Of a DNA stretch of 64,000 nucleotides, positions 44,257 through 51,785 are shown piece by piece. The translations under genes were made by a program, and so were the position numbers. The number at the start of each line of letters is the position of its first letter. Positions within the stretch are counted from its first letter, which is position 1. The DNA is from Elusimicrobiota bacterium. GTDB lineage: Bacteria; Elusimicrobiota; Elusimicrobia; UBA1565; UBA9628. The notes under the pieces are model-generated. The model ran no database searches and had not been told where the DNA came from. It saw nothing but the letters and a program-made list of their open reading frames with translations. The stretch lies in contig JACPFR010000056.1 in assembly GCA_016182905.1 (NCBI GenBank), positions 1 through 64,000 on the forward strand. The letters are read 5' to 3'.

Positions 44257-45345
44257 GTGAGCGAGCGCCTGATCGCCGTCTACGAAGTCCCCGGTCCCGC
44301 GGCCGAAGCCGAGAAGACCGCGCGCGCGATCGCCTTCGAGGAGACGGTCGAGGTCCCCTTCGAGTTCCCTCTTCCGTCGCGGATCCGCGAGGAGATCGTC
44401 GGCCGCGTCGGAGCCCTGACGCCCGTCGAGAACGGGCGCTTGCGCGTCGAGATCGACTTCCCCGCGGCGCTCGCCGGCGGACGCGTCGGCGCGCTCCTCA
44501 ACCTGGTCTTCGGCAACGCGTCCATCTGGCCGGGCGTCCGCCTGGTCGACGTCCGTTTTCCCGAGTCCTTCTTATCGGCGTTCTCCGGGCCGAACTACGG
44601 CGTCGCCGGGCTTCGAGAGCTCCTCGGCGTCCAGGGCCGTCCGCTGCTGGCGACCGCGCTCAAGCCGATGGGCTCGACCGAGGTCGAGCTCGCCGAGGCC
44701 GCCGCCGCCTTCGCGCGCGGCGGCGGGGACATCGTCAAGGACGATCAGAACATCGTCGATGCGACCTATGCCGTTTTCCGTTCGCGCGTCGGCCGGATCG
44801 CGGAAGCCGTTTCTCGAACGAAGTGCCTGTACTTCCCGCATCTGTCGGGTCCGCAGGAAGAGCTGGAGGACCGCCTCCGCTTCGTTCTCGGCCTGGGGCT
44901 TAAAGGAGTGCTCATCTGCCCCGCCATCGTCGGCCTCGATCAGACGCGCGCCTTGGCCTCCCGGCGCAAGGCCGTGTTCATGGCCCACCCGGCTTATTCC
45001 GGGGCGTTCTACGCCGAGCGCTCCCACGGCATCGAGCACTCGCTGTATCTCGGGACCATGATGCGCCTGGCCGGGGCCGACATCACCGTTTTCCCCAACG
45101 CCGGAGGGCGGTTCGGCTTCACTCCGCAGGAATGTCGCGCCATCGCCGAGAGAGGACGCGCCCCGTTGGGCGGCCTGGCGCCGATCTTCCCGGCTCCGGG
45201 CGGCGGCATGAACCTCGACAACACCGGCGCCATGGCGGCGGATTTCGGCGCCGACTCGATTTGGCTCGTCGGCGGACGCCTGCTGATGCATCCCGGCGGG
45301 CCCGAGGCCGGCGCGCGGGCCTTCCGCGAGAAGATGCCCGCGTGA
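44257..45345 (+). CDS. RuBisCO-like protein (large-subunit fold)
   Basis: It has 362 residues, shorter than true RuBisCO. Family landmarks are GPNYGVAGLRELLGVQGRP, LATALKPMG (Lys136, equivalent of K175) and GGGDIVKDDQN (Lys161, equivalent of the carbamylated K201). The motif is normally KDDE; here the metal-binding Glu is Gln164. The C-terminal phosphate-site loop ends WLVGGRLLMHPGGPEAG. Loop-6 and other carboxylase residues are not evident, so it is a form IV-type enzyme, likely an enolase, isomerase or decarboxylase on a sugar-acid or thio-sugar substrate. Confidence 0.88.
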   Translation: MSERLIAVYEVPGPAAEAEKTARAIAFEETVEVPFEFPLPSRIREEIVGRVGALTPVENGRLRVEIDFPAALAGGRVGALLNLVFGNASIWPGVRLVDVRFPESFLSAFSGPNYGVAGLRELLGVQGRPLLATALKPMGSTEVELAEAAAAFARGGGDIVKDDQNIVDATYAVFRSRVGRIAEAVSRTKCLYFPHLSGPQEELEDRLRFVLGLGLKGVLICPAIVGLDQTRALASRRKAVFMAHPAYSGAFYAERSHGIEHSLYLGTMMRLAGADITVFPNAGGRFGFTPQECRAIAERGRAPLGGLAPIFPAPGGGMNLDNTGAMAADFGADSIWLVGGRLLMHPGGPEAGARAFREKMPA

Positions 45346-45370
45346 ACGAACAACGGATTCGGCTCGTCGA

Positions 45371-45386
45371 CTGTTTACGGAGACAG
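45371..45386. repeat. Interspersed palindrome, diverged copy
   Basis: CTGTTTACGGAGACAG differs from the other copies at two sites. As RNA the stem is kept by one G-U pair. Confidence 0.6.
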
Positions 45387-45390
45387 GCGG

Positions 45391-45406
45391 CTGACGGCAC
45401 CGTCAG
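45391..45406. repeat. Hairpin next to the diverged palindrome
   Basis: CTGACGG and CCGTCAG flank a 2-nt CA loop. It sits 4 bp past the diverged palindrome, between the RuBisCO-like gene and the next gene, and has no T-tract. Confidence 0.55.
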
Positions 45407-45433
45407 TCAGCCGGCGCAGCGACGCTGAACCCC

Positions 45434-45865
45434 GTGTACGAGATCGACGGCCAAGACCGGGTCATCCCCCTCGACCTCGCCCCGCCCCCCGACCCGGGAG
45501 ACCCGCTGCCCATCGTGCTGGCCAAGGACGGCGCCGTGATCCTGTCCTACGTGGCGGGGCGCGAGCTGACCGTCGTGGCGACCTTCCCCGCGTGCGCCGC
45601 GACCTTGTTCGGGGAACCGCGCGCCAAGACGCTGGCCAAGCACCCGCTCGCGGAGCGGGGGCTCAAGCCGCACGGCGCCTTCGAGATCAGGGACTCGTCC
45701 TGGGCGCGCGCGCTCGAGGCCCGCGACGGCGCGGGGCGCAAGAAGCACTTCGTCTTCACCTTCCGCGACTCGGTCTTCGAGTGCGTCGCCGCCGACATCG
45801 GCGTGGAATTGATAAGGGAAGACGACGACACCATCAAGCTGATGTCCAAGCGCCTGTATAAGTAG
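45434..45865 (+). CDS. Hypothetical protein, 143 residues
   Basis: It starts at GTG 45434 with MYEIDGQDRVIPLDLAPPPD and ends IKLMSKRLYK. It is mostly beta-strand-like with no signal peptide or membrane segment. I do not recognise the family. Codon use matches the GC-rich neighbours, so it looks like a real chromosomal gene. No function is proposed. Confidence 0.6.
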   Translation: MYEIDGQDRVIPLDLAPPPDPGDPLPIVLAKDGAVILSYVAGRELTVVATFPACAATLFGEPRAKTLAKHPLAERGLKPHGAFEIRDSSWARALEARDGAGRKKHFVFTFRDSVFECVAADIGVELIREDDDTIKLMSKRLYK

Positions 45866-45903
45866 GGCCCTCCAGGGAACTTTTTCTCCCCCTCGATCGC
45901 ATG

Positions 45904-45946
45904 GTAAGTGATGACTCTTGACGAAATCACTTACTTATGGCATACT
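45904..45946 (+). promoter_or_regulatory. Promoter with overlapping operator of the TumE toxin-antitoxin pair
   Basis: GTAAGTGAT (45904-45912) and ATCACTTAC (45926-45934) form a perfect inverted repeat with 9-bp arms. It brackets the -35 TTGACG (45918-45923); CATACT (45941-45946) is the -10. A repressor bound there would block RNA polymerase, as expected for autoregulation by the antitoxin. Confidence 0.55.
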
Positions 45947-45958
45947 ACACCATAACCT

Positions 45959-46243
45959 ATGGTTGAGGTCCTCCATAGGTTCAAGCGCAATTATCCCGAC
46001 GGCAGCATCGAGCAACGAGTGATCTGGGATGTTCCCCGAACACCCGATCGCCCCGACGGAATCCGCTATCGACTGGCGTACATACCGGCCGGAGCCGCAA
46101 ACCCGGCCGTTCTCTACGACAACCATCACCCGAAAGGCCATCACAAGCACATCCGAGGCGTGGAATACGCCTACGAATTCGTCGACTGGAAGAAACTGAT
46201 TGAAGACTTCAAAAAGGACAAAGCCGCCCATGAGAATCTTTGA
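45959..46243 (+). CDS. TumE-type (DUF6516-like) toxin
   Basis: This 94-residue protein begins MVEVLHRFKRNYPDGSIEQR and includes WDVPRTPDRPDGIRYRLAYI and HHPKGHHKHIRGVEYAYEF. The 'h(P)KxxHxH...Y.F' pattern is what I recall of TumE/DUF6516 toxins, which are found beside a winged-helix antitoxin. The biochemical activity is unclear to me. It overlaps the antitoxin by 14 bp. The region is less GC-rich than its surroundings, which fits acquisition by transfer. Confidence 0.7.
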   Translation: MVEVLHRFKRNYPDGSIEQRVIWDVPRTPDRPDGIRYRLAYIPAGAANPAVLYDNHHPKGHHKHIRGVEYAYEFVDWKKLIEDFKKDKAAHENL

Positions 46244-46592
46244 GGTCAAATTCATGACCGAAGAGGAGGCCGACGCCAAGTTCCTGGCGTCGGTCAAACT
46301 GGCCCATACCGGTCAAAAGTATCCGGGCGACGAGGGCGTCTTCTTCACCGGCTGGGAAGCGGCGCTCAACGCTTTCACCGACAAGCGCATGGATCTGCTG
46401 CGGCTCATCAAGAAACACTCCCCCCGCTCGATCAACCAACTCTCCAAGATCGCCGGCCGTGATTTTAAGAATGTCTATACGGATGTTATGCTTTTCAAGC
46501 ATCTCGGCATCGTCCGCGTGCCCGGCGGACGGAGACCCGTGGAGCCCCTGAAGGTGCTCTACGACGCGATCGACATACACGCGACCGTCTGA
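46230..46592 (+). CDS. Winged-helix antitoxin/regulator paired with TumE
   Basis: From ATG 46230 this 120-residue protein has an N-terminal segment (MRIFEVKFMTEEEADAKFLA) and a winged-helix part: LLRLIKKHSPRSINQLSKIA, DFKNVYTDVMLFKHLGIVRV. This is like the MarR/ArsR-type partners of TumE toxins. It is the likely repressor for the inverted repeat upstream of the pair. Confidence 0.7.
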   Translation: MRIFEVKFMTEEEADAKFLASVKLAHTGQKYPGDEGVFFTGWEAALNAFTDKRMDLLRLIKKHSPRSINQLSKIAGRDFKNVYTDVMLFKHLGIVRVPGGRRPVEPLKVLYDAIDIHATV

Positions 46593-46600
46593 TTCTCCGA

Positions 46601-46630
46601 TTGACGCCCCCGTCGGGGAATTGCTACGAT
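46601..46630 (+). promoter_or_regulatory. Promoter of the infC operon
   Basis: TTGACG (46601-46606) and TACGAT (46625-46630) are 18 bp apart. Transcription would start near 46637, leaving a leader of about 34 nt with AGGAG at 46655-46659. Confidence 0.5.
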
Positions 46631-46670
46631 TACCCCTCGCCTTATCCAGCCACTAGGAGTATCAAGCCTC

Positions 46671-47213
46671 ATTAATAATTACAACAGGAATTTTAAGGAT
46701 AGCCGGGATACCACCCGGATAAACGGCATGATCCGGGCCTCCATGGTCCGGCTCATCGACGCAGACGGGACGCAGGTGGGAGTCAAGCCGATCGCCGAGG
46801 CGCTGGCCTTGGCCCGGACTCGCGGGTTGGACCTCGTCGAGGTCGCCGCGACGGCGCAGCCCCCGGTTTGCAAGGTTTTACCGTACTCGAAGTACAAGTA
46901 CGAGCAGGACAAGAAGGAAAGGGAGTCCCGGAAGAAGCAGAAGGCCGGCCTCCTGAAGGAACTGAGGTTCAGGCCGAACATCGGCCTGCATGACTTAGAA
47001 GTGAAGGTCCGGCAGATCGAGGAGTTCATCGACGCGCACGACAAGGTGCGCATCACGGTGGTCTTCCGCGGGCGCGAGATGCAGCACCGGGACCTCGGGT
47101 TCAAACTTTTGATGTCGATCCAGGAAAAGCTGGTCGACAAAGCGGCCGTCGAGCAGGCTCCGATGCCTGACCGAAACCGCCTCGTGATGACGCTGATACC
47201 GAAGCCGCACTAG
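46671..47213 (+). CDS. infC: Translation initiation factor IF-3, ATT start
   Basis: IF-3 prevents 30S-50S joining and proofreads start codons. Choosing ATT 46671 gives 180 residues, the typical length. It includes the conserved RINGMIRASMVRLIDADG and PPVCKVLPYSKYKYEQ; the C-domain has FRPNIGLHDLEVKVRQIEEF and VFRGREMQHRDLG. The first ATG (46728) would cut into the RINGxIRA motif. AGGAG precedes the ATT by 11 nt. AUU starts are known in infC, where IF-3 represses its own translation. Confidence 0.9.
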   Translation: MNNYNRNFKDSRDTTRINGMIRASMVRLIDADGTQVGVKPIAEALALARTRGLDLVEVAATAQPPVCKVLPYSKYKYEQDKKERESRKKQKAGLLKELRFRPNIGLHDLEVKVRQIEEFIDAHDKVRITVVFRGREMQHRDLGFKLLMSIQEKLVDKAAVEQAPMPDRNRLVMTLIPKPH

Positions 47214-47239
47214 CCGCTCAAATAAAAGTAGAGGTTCGT

Positions 47240-47437
47240 ATGCCCAAGTTGAAGTCGCATTCCGGCGCCAAGAAGCGCTTCCGCACCAACGCCGCGGGGA
47301 AGTTCAAGCACGAGCATCCCGGACAGCGTCACCTGATGGCCCCCCTCGGCGGAAAGCGCCGCCGCTTCCTGCAGGGATCTTCCACCCTTAACGCGACCGA
47401 CGCGAAGACGATGCGCCGGTTCCTCCCGTACGGCTGA
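47240..47437 (+). CDS. rpmI: Ribosomal protein bL35
   Basis: It has 65 residues: MPKLKSHSGAKKRFRTNAAG, then KHEHPGQRHLMAPLGGKRRR, all typical of L35. It lies between infC and rplT, the universal order. An AGAGG ribosome site precedes the ATG. Confidence 0.97.
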   Translation: MPKLKSHSGAKKRFRTNAAGKFKHEHPGQRHLMAPLGGKRRRFLQGSSTLNATDAKTMRRFLPYG

Positions 47438-47450
47438 GGCATAGACCACC

Positions 47451-47798
47451 ATGAGAATCAAATCCGGCGTCACCACCCGCGCCCACAAGAAGAAGTATTT
47501 CAAGCTCGCGAAAGGCAACTACTCCGCCAAGCGCTCGCGCTGGCGGATGGTCAAGCAGCAGGTCGAGGCGTCCCTCGCCGAGTCGTACATCGGCCGCAAG
47601 GACAAGAAGGGCGACTTCCGCTCCCTCTGGATCGAGCGCATCAACGCCGCCTGCCGCCAGCACGACACGACCTACAGCCGCTTCATCAGCGGACTGAAGA
47701 AGGCCGGCATCACGCTCAACCGCAAGATGCTCTCCGAGATGGCCATCCGCGACGGCGCGTCGTTCGGCAAGATCATCGCCCTCACCAAGGGCGCGTAA
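47451..47798 (+). CDS. rplT: Ribosomal protein bL20
   Basis: It has 115 residues, with MRIKSGVTTRAHKKKYFKLA, RSRWRMVKQQVEASLAESYI and LWIERINAACRQHDTTYSRF matching L20. It binds 23S rRNA early in 50S assembly and in many bacteria represses its own operon. It lies 13 nt after rpmI. Confidence 0.97.
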   Translation: MRIKSGVTTRAHKKKYFKLAKGNYSAKRSRWRMVKQQVEASLAESYIGRKDKKGDFRSLWIERINAACRQHDTTYSRFISGLKKAGITLNRKMLSEMAIRDGASFGKIIALTKGA

Positions 47799-47808
47799 AC
47801 CTCCGGCC

Positions 47809-48861
47809 ATGACTCGTTCCGACTGGGAGAAATCCTACGTCCGGGCCGAGTCGGCCTTGCGTGAAGCCGGAGTCGAGAACGCGGACCTCCTCAAGCTCGA
47901 GGAGGTCCGCGTTCGATTTATGGGAAGGAAGGGCGAGCTCACCGAGCTGCTCAAGAGCCTGAAGGACCTGTCGATCGAGGACAAGCGCGAGCTGGGGCCC
48001 AAGGCCCAAGCGCTGAAGACGTCATTCGACGCCGTTATTGAAGCCCGCCGCGCCGCGCTCGAGGACCAGAGTGACGCGGCGGCGCCGGAGAAAGACGCGA
48101 TCGACCTCACTTTGCCGGCGATCCGCCCGCCGAAGGGGCGCCTGCATCCGCTGACGACGACGCTCCACGAGATCGCGCGCATCTTCCAGCTCATGGGCTA
48201 CTCCTGGGCGGAAGGGCCGCACGTCGAGGACGAGCGCCACAACTTCACCGCGCTCAACATACCGGAGAACCATCCCGCGCGCGACAGCCAGGACACGTTC
48301 TACCTGCAGGACCTGCCGCTGCTCCTGCGCACCCACACCTCGCCGGTGCAGGTGCGCACGATGGAGAGCCAGCGCCCGCCGCTGCGCGTGGTCTGCCCGG
48401 GCCGGGTCTTCCGCCACGAGCAGCTCGACGCGACCCACTCGGCCGTTTTCGGCCAGGTCGAGGGCCTCGTCATCGACGAGGGCATCGGCCTCGCCGACCT
48501 GAAGGGGCATCTGCAGGCCTTCCTGCAGAAGCTTCTCGGCGCCTCGACGAAGACGCGCTTCCGCCCCTCCTATTTCCCGTTCACCGAGCCCTCCACGGAA
48601 GTCGACGTCAAATGCTTCTTCTGCCCCGGCACCGGCTGCCCCGCGTGCAAGCACACCGGCTGGATCGAGATCCTCGGCGCGGGCGTGGTCAACCCCGCCG
48701 TGCTCAAGGCCGTCGGCTACGACGAGAAGAAGTGGTCGGGCTTCGCGTTCGGCATCGGCGTCGAGCGCGTGGCGATGCTCCTGCACGGGGTGCGCGACCT
48801 GCGTCATTTCTACACGAACGACCTCCGATTCTTGAAGCAATTCGATGAAAGTCTCCTATAA
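47809..48861 (+). CDS. pheS: Phenylalanine-tRNA ligase, alpha subunit
   Basis: This is the catalytic subunit of the class II PheRS. It has 350 residues. The N-terminal coiled coil has VRFMGRKGELTELLKSLKDL. The core has GRLHPLTTTLHEIARIFQLM, HTSPVQVRTM, CPGRVFRHEQLDATH and GFAFGIGVERVAMLLHGV. The two CxxC-like pairs CFFCPGTGCPAC form an insertion. It overlaps pheT by 17 bp. Confidence 0.97.
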   Translation: MTRSDWEKSYVRAESALREAGVENADLLKLEEVRVRFMGRKGELTELLKSLKDLSIEDKRELGPKAQALKTSFDAVIEARRAALEDQSDAAAPEKDAIDLTLPAIRPPKGRLHPLTTTLHEIARIFQLMGYSWAEGPHVEDERHNFTALNIPENHPARDSQDTFYLQDLPLLLRTHTSPVQVRTMESQRPPLRVVCPGRVFRHEQLDATHSAVFGQVEGLVIDEGIGLADLKGHLQAFLQKLLGASTKTRFRPSYFPFTEPSTEVDVKCFFCPGTGCPACKHTGWIEILGAGVVNPAVLKAVGYDEKKWSGFAFGIGVERVAMLLHGVRDLRHFYTNDLRFLKQFDESLL

Positions 48862-51241
48862 CTGGCTCAAGGAGCATCTCCCTCTCGAGCTCTCCGCGAC
48901 GGAGCTCGCGGGCCATCTGCTCAAGATCGGCTTCGAGGTCGCGGGCCACGAGCGCCTGGGGCCGACCTTCACCGGCGTCGTCGTCGGCAAGGTCGTGTCG
49001 AAGGAGAAGCACCCCAACGCCGACAAGCTCTCCGTCTGCGTCGTCGACGACGGCGCGACGAAGCGGACGGTCGTGTGCGGCGCCCCGAACGTGGACGCGG
49101 GACAGACCGTGGCCTACGCGCGCCCCGGCGCCGTGCTTCCGGGCAATTTCAAGATCGAGGGCCGCAAGCTGCGCGGCGTCGAGAGCCAGGGCATGATCTG
49201 CTCCCGCGCCGAGCTGGGGCTGCCGAAGGACGTCGACGGGATCTGGGTCATGGGCGAGGGCCCGGCGCTCGGCTCCGACGTGGGCTCCCTCCTGGGCCCG
49301 GCGGACGACATCCTCGAGGTCGAGGTCACGACGAACCGCCCCGACTGCCTGTCCCACCGCGGCCTCGCGCGCGAGCTCGCCGCCTACTTCCACAAGGAAT
49401 TGAAGCCTCTCGGCGGGGGCATGCTGGAAAGCGCCAAGCCCTCGTTCCCCGTGACGGTCGAGGACGGCGAGGCGTGCCCGTTCTACGGCGGGCGCCTCAT
49501 CGAGGGCGTCACCGTGGGCGAAAGCCCGGCGTGGCTGAAAACGAAGCTCGAGTCGATCGGCCTCCGGCCGATCAACAGCGTGGTCGACGTCACGAACTAC
49601 GTCCTGCACGACATCGGTCAGCCGCTTCATGCGTTCGACGCGGATAAACTGACCGGATCGAAGATCATCGTGCGCCGGTCGAAGGCCGGGGAAAAGCTCT
49701 TGGCGCTGGATCATCGCGTCTATGACCTTCCGGCGGGACTGCTCGTGATCGCCGACGGGGAGAAGCCCGTCGCGCTGGCCGGGGTCATGGGCGGAGAGGA
49801 CTCCGCGGTCACGACGGCCACGAAACGGATCATTCTCGAGGGCGCTTTTTTCAATCCCGCCGAAGCGCGGAGATCGTCGCAAAAGACACGCTTACGGTCC
49901 GATTCCTCTTATCGCTTCGAACGCGGGACCGACCCGGAGGCGCCGCGCGCGGCGGCGGATCGGGCGGCGGCGTTGATATTACAGATCGCGGGCGGTTCCG
50001 CGGCCAAGCCCTTCGAGGTGGCGGCTCCACGGCCGAGACGTCAGCCGATTCAGGCGAGCGTGGGGAAGATCAATGCGGTGTTGGGGGCGGATTTTGCCGA
50101 TCTCGCCGTCTTGCAGGCGCTCGGGGCGATCGGCGACGTCAACGGCAACGGCGTGGAGTTCACGTATACCGCACCTTCCTGGCGGCATGACCTTTTGACG
50201 GCGAACGACCTCGCGGAAGAGGTGGGGCGGTTCCTCGGGTACGACAACATTCCTTACCGAATGGCGCCGATGGCGGCGCGCGCGGCGCGGCTCACGCCGG
50301 TCGAGACGGAATCGCGCCGCGTGCGAACGAGATTAGCGGGACTCGGACTATGGGAAGCGTATAACTACGACCTCGTGTCCGAGAAAACGCTCTTGGCTTG
50401 CCGCCTGACGGCGGAGGGGCAGCCGCGCGTCGCGCAGCCTCTGTCCGAGGATTGGGCCGTGATGCGGTCATCTCTCCTCCCGGGCCTGCTGAAGAATGCC
50501 CAGCACAACCTCAGCCGCGGTGCCGATGCGGTGCGTTTCTTCGAAGTCGGAAAGTCGTACGCGATCCGCGGCAAGGAGGTCGACGAGACCTGGCGCGTCG
50601 CGGGGATATTGCTGGGGCCGGTGCTTGACGCGCGTTGGCAGACGGCGCGGGCGCCCCGCGCGTCTTTTTACGACGGGAAGGCGATCGTCGAGGATCTCCT
50701 GGAAAAAGCCGGGCCGATCGCGTGGGCGAAGCTTTCCGAACCCGGCGCCGGCAGAACGCCTTCCGACCCGCTCTTCCACCCGACCAATTCCTTGCGCGCG
50801 ACGATCAACGGCGCCCCCGTGGCGACCGTCGGCTGGCTGCACCCGCGCGTGGCCCGCGCCCACGACCTCGAGCGCGAGGGCGCGGTCGTCTTCGACGCGA
50901 ACCTCGACTGGCTCGCCGGACGCGAAGCCGCGCAGGACCGCTTCGAGGAGTTCTCGACGCTCCCCAGCTCGCGCCGCGACCTGGCCCTCGTCCTCGACAA
51001 GGCCGTGCCGTACGCGCGCCTCGAGGCCGTCATCCGGGACTGCCGCGTTCCCGAGCTCCAGAGCGTCCTGCTCTTCGACGTGTACGAAGGCAAGAACATC
51101 CCCGAGGATAAGAAGAGCCTCGCGATCCGCCTGACCTTCGGGCGCTTCGACCGCACCCTGACCGACCCCGAGGTCGCCAAGGCCGTCGAGACGATCGTCG
51201 CCGCGCTCGCCAAGGAGCTCGGCGCGAGCCTGCGGGGCTGA
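48845..51241 (+). CDS. pheT: Phenylalanine-tRNA ligase, beta subunit
   Basis: It has 798 residues with the bacterial domain order. An EMAP/tRNA-binding domain (VVVGKVVSKEKHPNADKLSV) comes first, followed by B3/B4 editing domains with INSVVDVTNYVLHDIGQPLH. The B5 domain is central. A C-terminal ferredoxin-fold anticodon-binding domain (FSTLPSSRRDLALVLDKAVP) ends the protein. It works as a heterotetramer with PheS. Confidence 0.97.
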   Translation: MKVSYNWLKEHLPLELSATELAGHLLKIGFEVAGHERLGPTFTGVVVGKVVSKEKHPNADKLSVCVVDDGATKRTVVCGAPNVDAGQTVAYARPGAVLPGNFKIEGRKLRGVESQGMICSRAELGLPKDVDGIWVMGEGPALGSDVGSLLGPADDILEVEVTTNRPDCLSHRGLARELAAYFHKELKPLGGGMLESAKPSFPVTVEDGEACPFYGGRLIEGVTVGESPAWLKTKLESIGLRPINSVVDVTNYVLHDIGQPLHAFDADKLTGSKIIVRRSKAGEKLLALDHRVYDLPAGLLVIADGEKPVALAGVMGGEDSAVTTATKRIILEGAFFNPAEARRSSQKTRLRSDSSYRFERGTDPEAPRAAADRAAALILQIAGGSAAKPFEVAAPRPRRQPIQASVGKINAVLGADFADLAVLQALGAIGDVNGNGVEFTYTAPSWRHDLLTANDLAEEVGRFLGYDNIPYRMAPMAARAARLTPVETESRRVRTRLAGLGLWEAYNYDLVSEKTLLACRLTAEGQPRVAQPLSEDWAVMRSSLLPGLLKNAQHNLSRGADAVRFFEVGKSYAIRGKEVDETWRVAGILLGPVLDARWQTARAPRASFYDGKAIVEDLLEKAGPIAWAKLSEPGAGRTPSDPLFHPTNSLRATINGAPVATVGWLHPRVARAHDLEREGAVVFDANLDWLAGREAAQDRFEEFSTLPSSRRDLALVLDKAVPYARLEAVIRDCRVPELQSVLLFDVYEGKNIPEDKKSLAIRLTFGRFDRTLTDPEVAKAVETIVAALAKELGASLRG

Positions 51242-51243
51242 CC

Positions 51244-51480
51244 GTGCAGGGGCCTCTCCAGAGTCTCAAGCAGCTCGAGGTCCTGGTCAAGCAGGCCTCC
51301 GAGTCCCTCCAGAAGCTCGGCTCCGAGAACCGCCAGTTCAAGGACGTCCTCCGGCGGCTCGAGACGGAGAACAAGGCCTTGAGGGAGGAGCTCAAGGAGG
51401 CGCGCCTGACGCTCGCCCGCCATGAGCGGCTGAAGACCCGCCTGACGCGCCTGACCGACAAGCTCGAGAGGATCGGATGA
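51244..51480 (+). CDS. Small coiled-coil protein, ZapB-like
   Basis: This 78-residue protein starts at GTG 51244 and is almost one continuous heptad coiled coil (QLEVLVKQASESLQKLGSEN, RLETENKALREELKEARLTL). Short coiled coils of this type sit upstream of zapA in several phyla, and ZapB in E. coli binds ZapA at the Z-ring. Size, structure and the 4-bp overlap with zapA support a ZapB-like role, but there is no sequence proof. Confidence 0.65.
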   Translation: MQGPLQSLKQLEVLVKQASESLQKLGSENRQFKDVLRRLETENKALREELKEARLTLARHERLKTRLTRLTDKLERIG

Positions 51481-51785
51481 ACGAGAAAGTCGAGGTCCAG
51501 ATCGGCACGCGCCGGCTCGTCGTCGAGATGGAGGGCTGGACGCCCATCGAGATCAACGCGCTGGCGCAGAAGGTGTCCGAGCGCGTGGTCCAGATGCAGA
51601 GCCACAACACCAACGTGGCCGACACCTCGAAGATCGCCCTGCTCGTCGCGCTGTCCTTCGCGGCCGAGCTCGACAAGGAGCGCCAGGCGCACGACCTGAC
51701 GAGGCGCCTGCTCGAGAACAAGGCCGAGTCCCTGTCGCAGTCCCTGCGCGAGTCGCTCCAGGCCGGCTCCGACACGAACGGATGA
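51477..51785 (+). CDS. zapA: Cell division protein ZapA
   Basis: It has 102 residues. The N-terminal globular part (VEVQIGTRRLVVEMEGWTPI, INALAQKVSERVVQMQ) and middle TSKIALLVALSFAAELDKER match ZapA, followed by a coiled coil. It bundles FtsZ filaments. It overlaps the genes on both sides by 4 bp. Confidence 0.88.
   Translation: MNEKVEVQIGTRRLVVEMEGWTPIEINALAQKVSERVVQMQSHNTNVADTSKIALLVALSFAAELDKERQAHDLTRRLLENKAESLSQSLRESLQAGSDTNG

Noticed and set aside
46593-46670. T-box or Phe attenuator ahead of the pheST operon
   Set aside because: The gap is about 78 bp with a short leader; no leader peptide with Phe codons and no T-box sequence were seen.
46728-46730. ATG as the start of infC
   Set aside because: It would remove the conserved RING segment and lacks a ribosome site at the right distance; ATT 46671 fits family length and has AGGAG.
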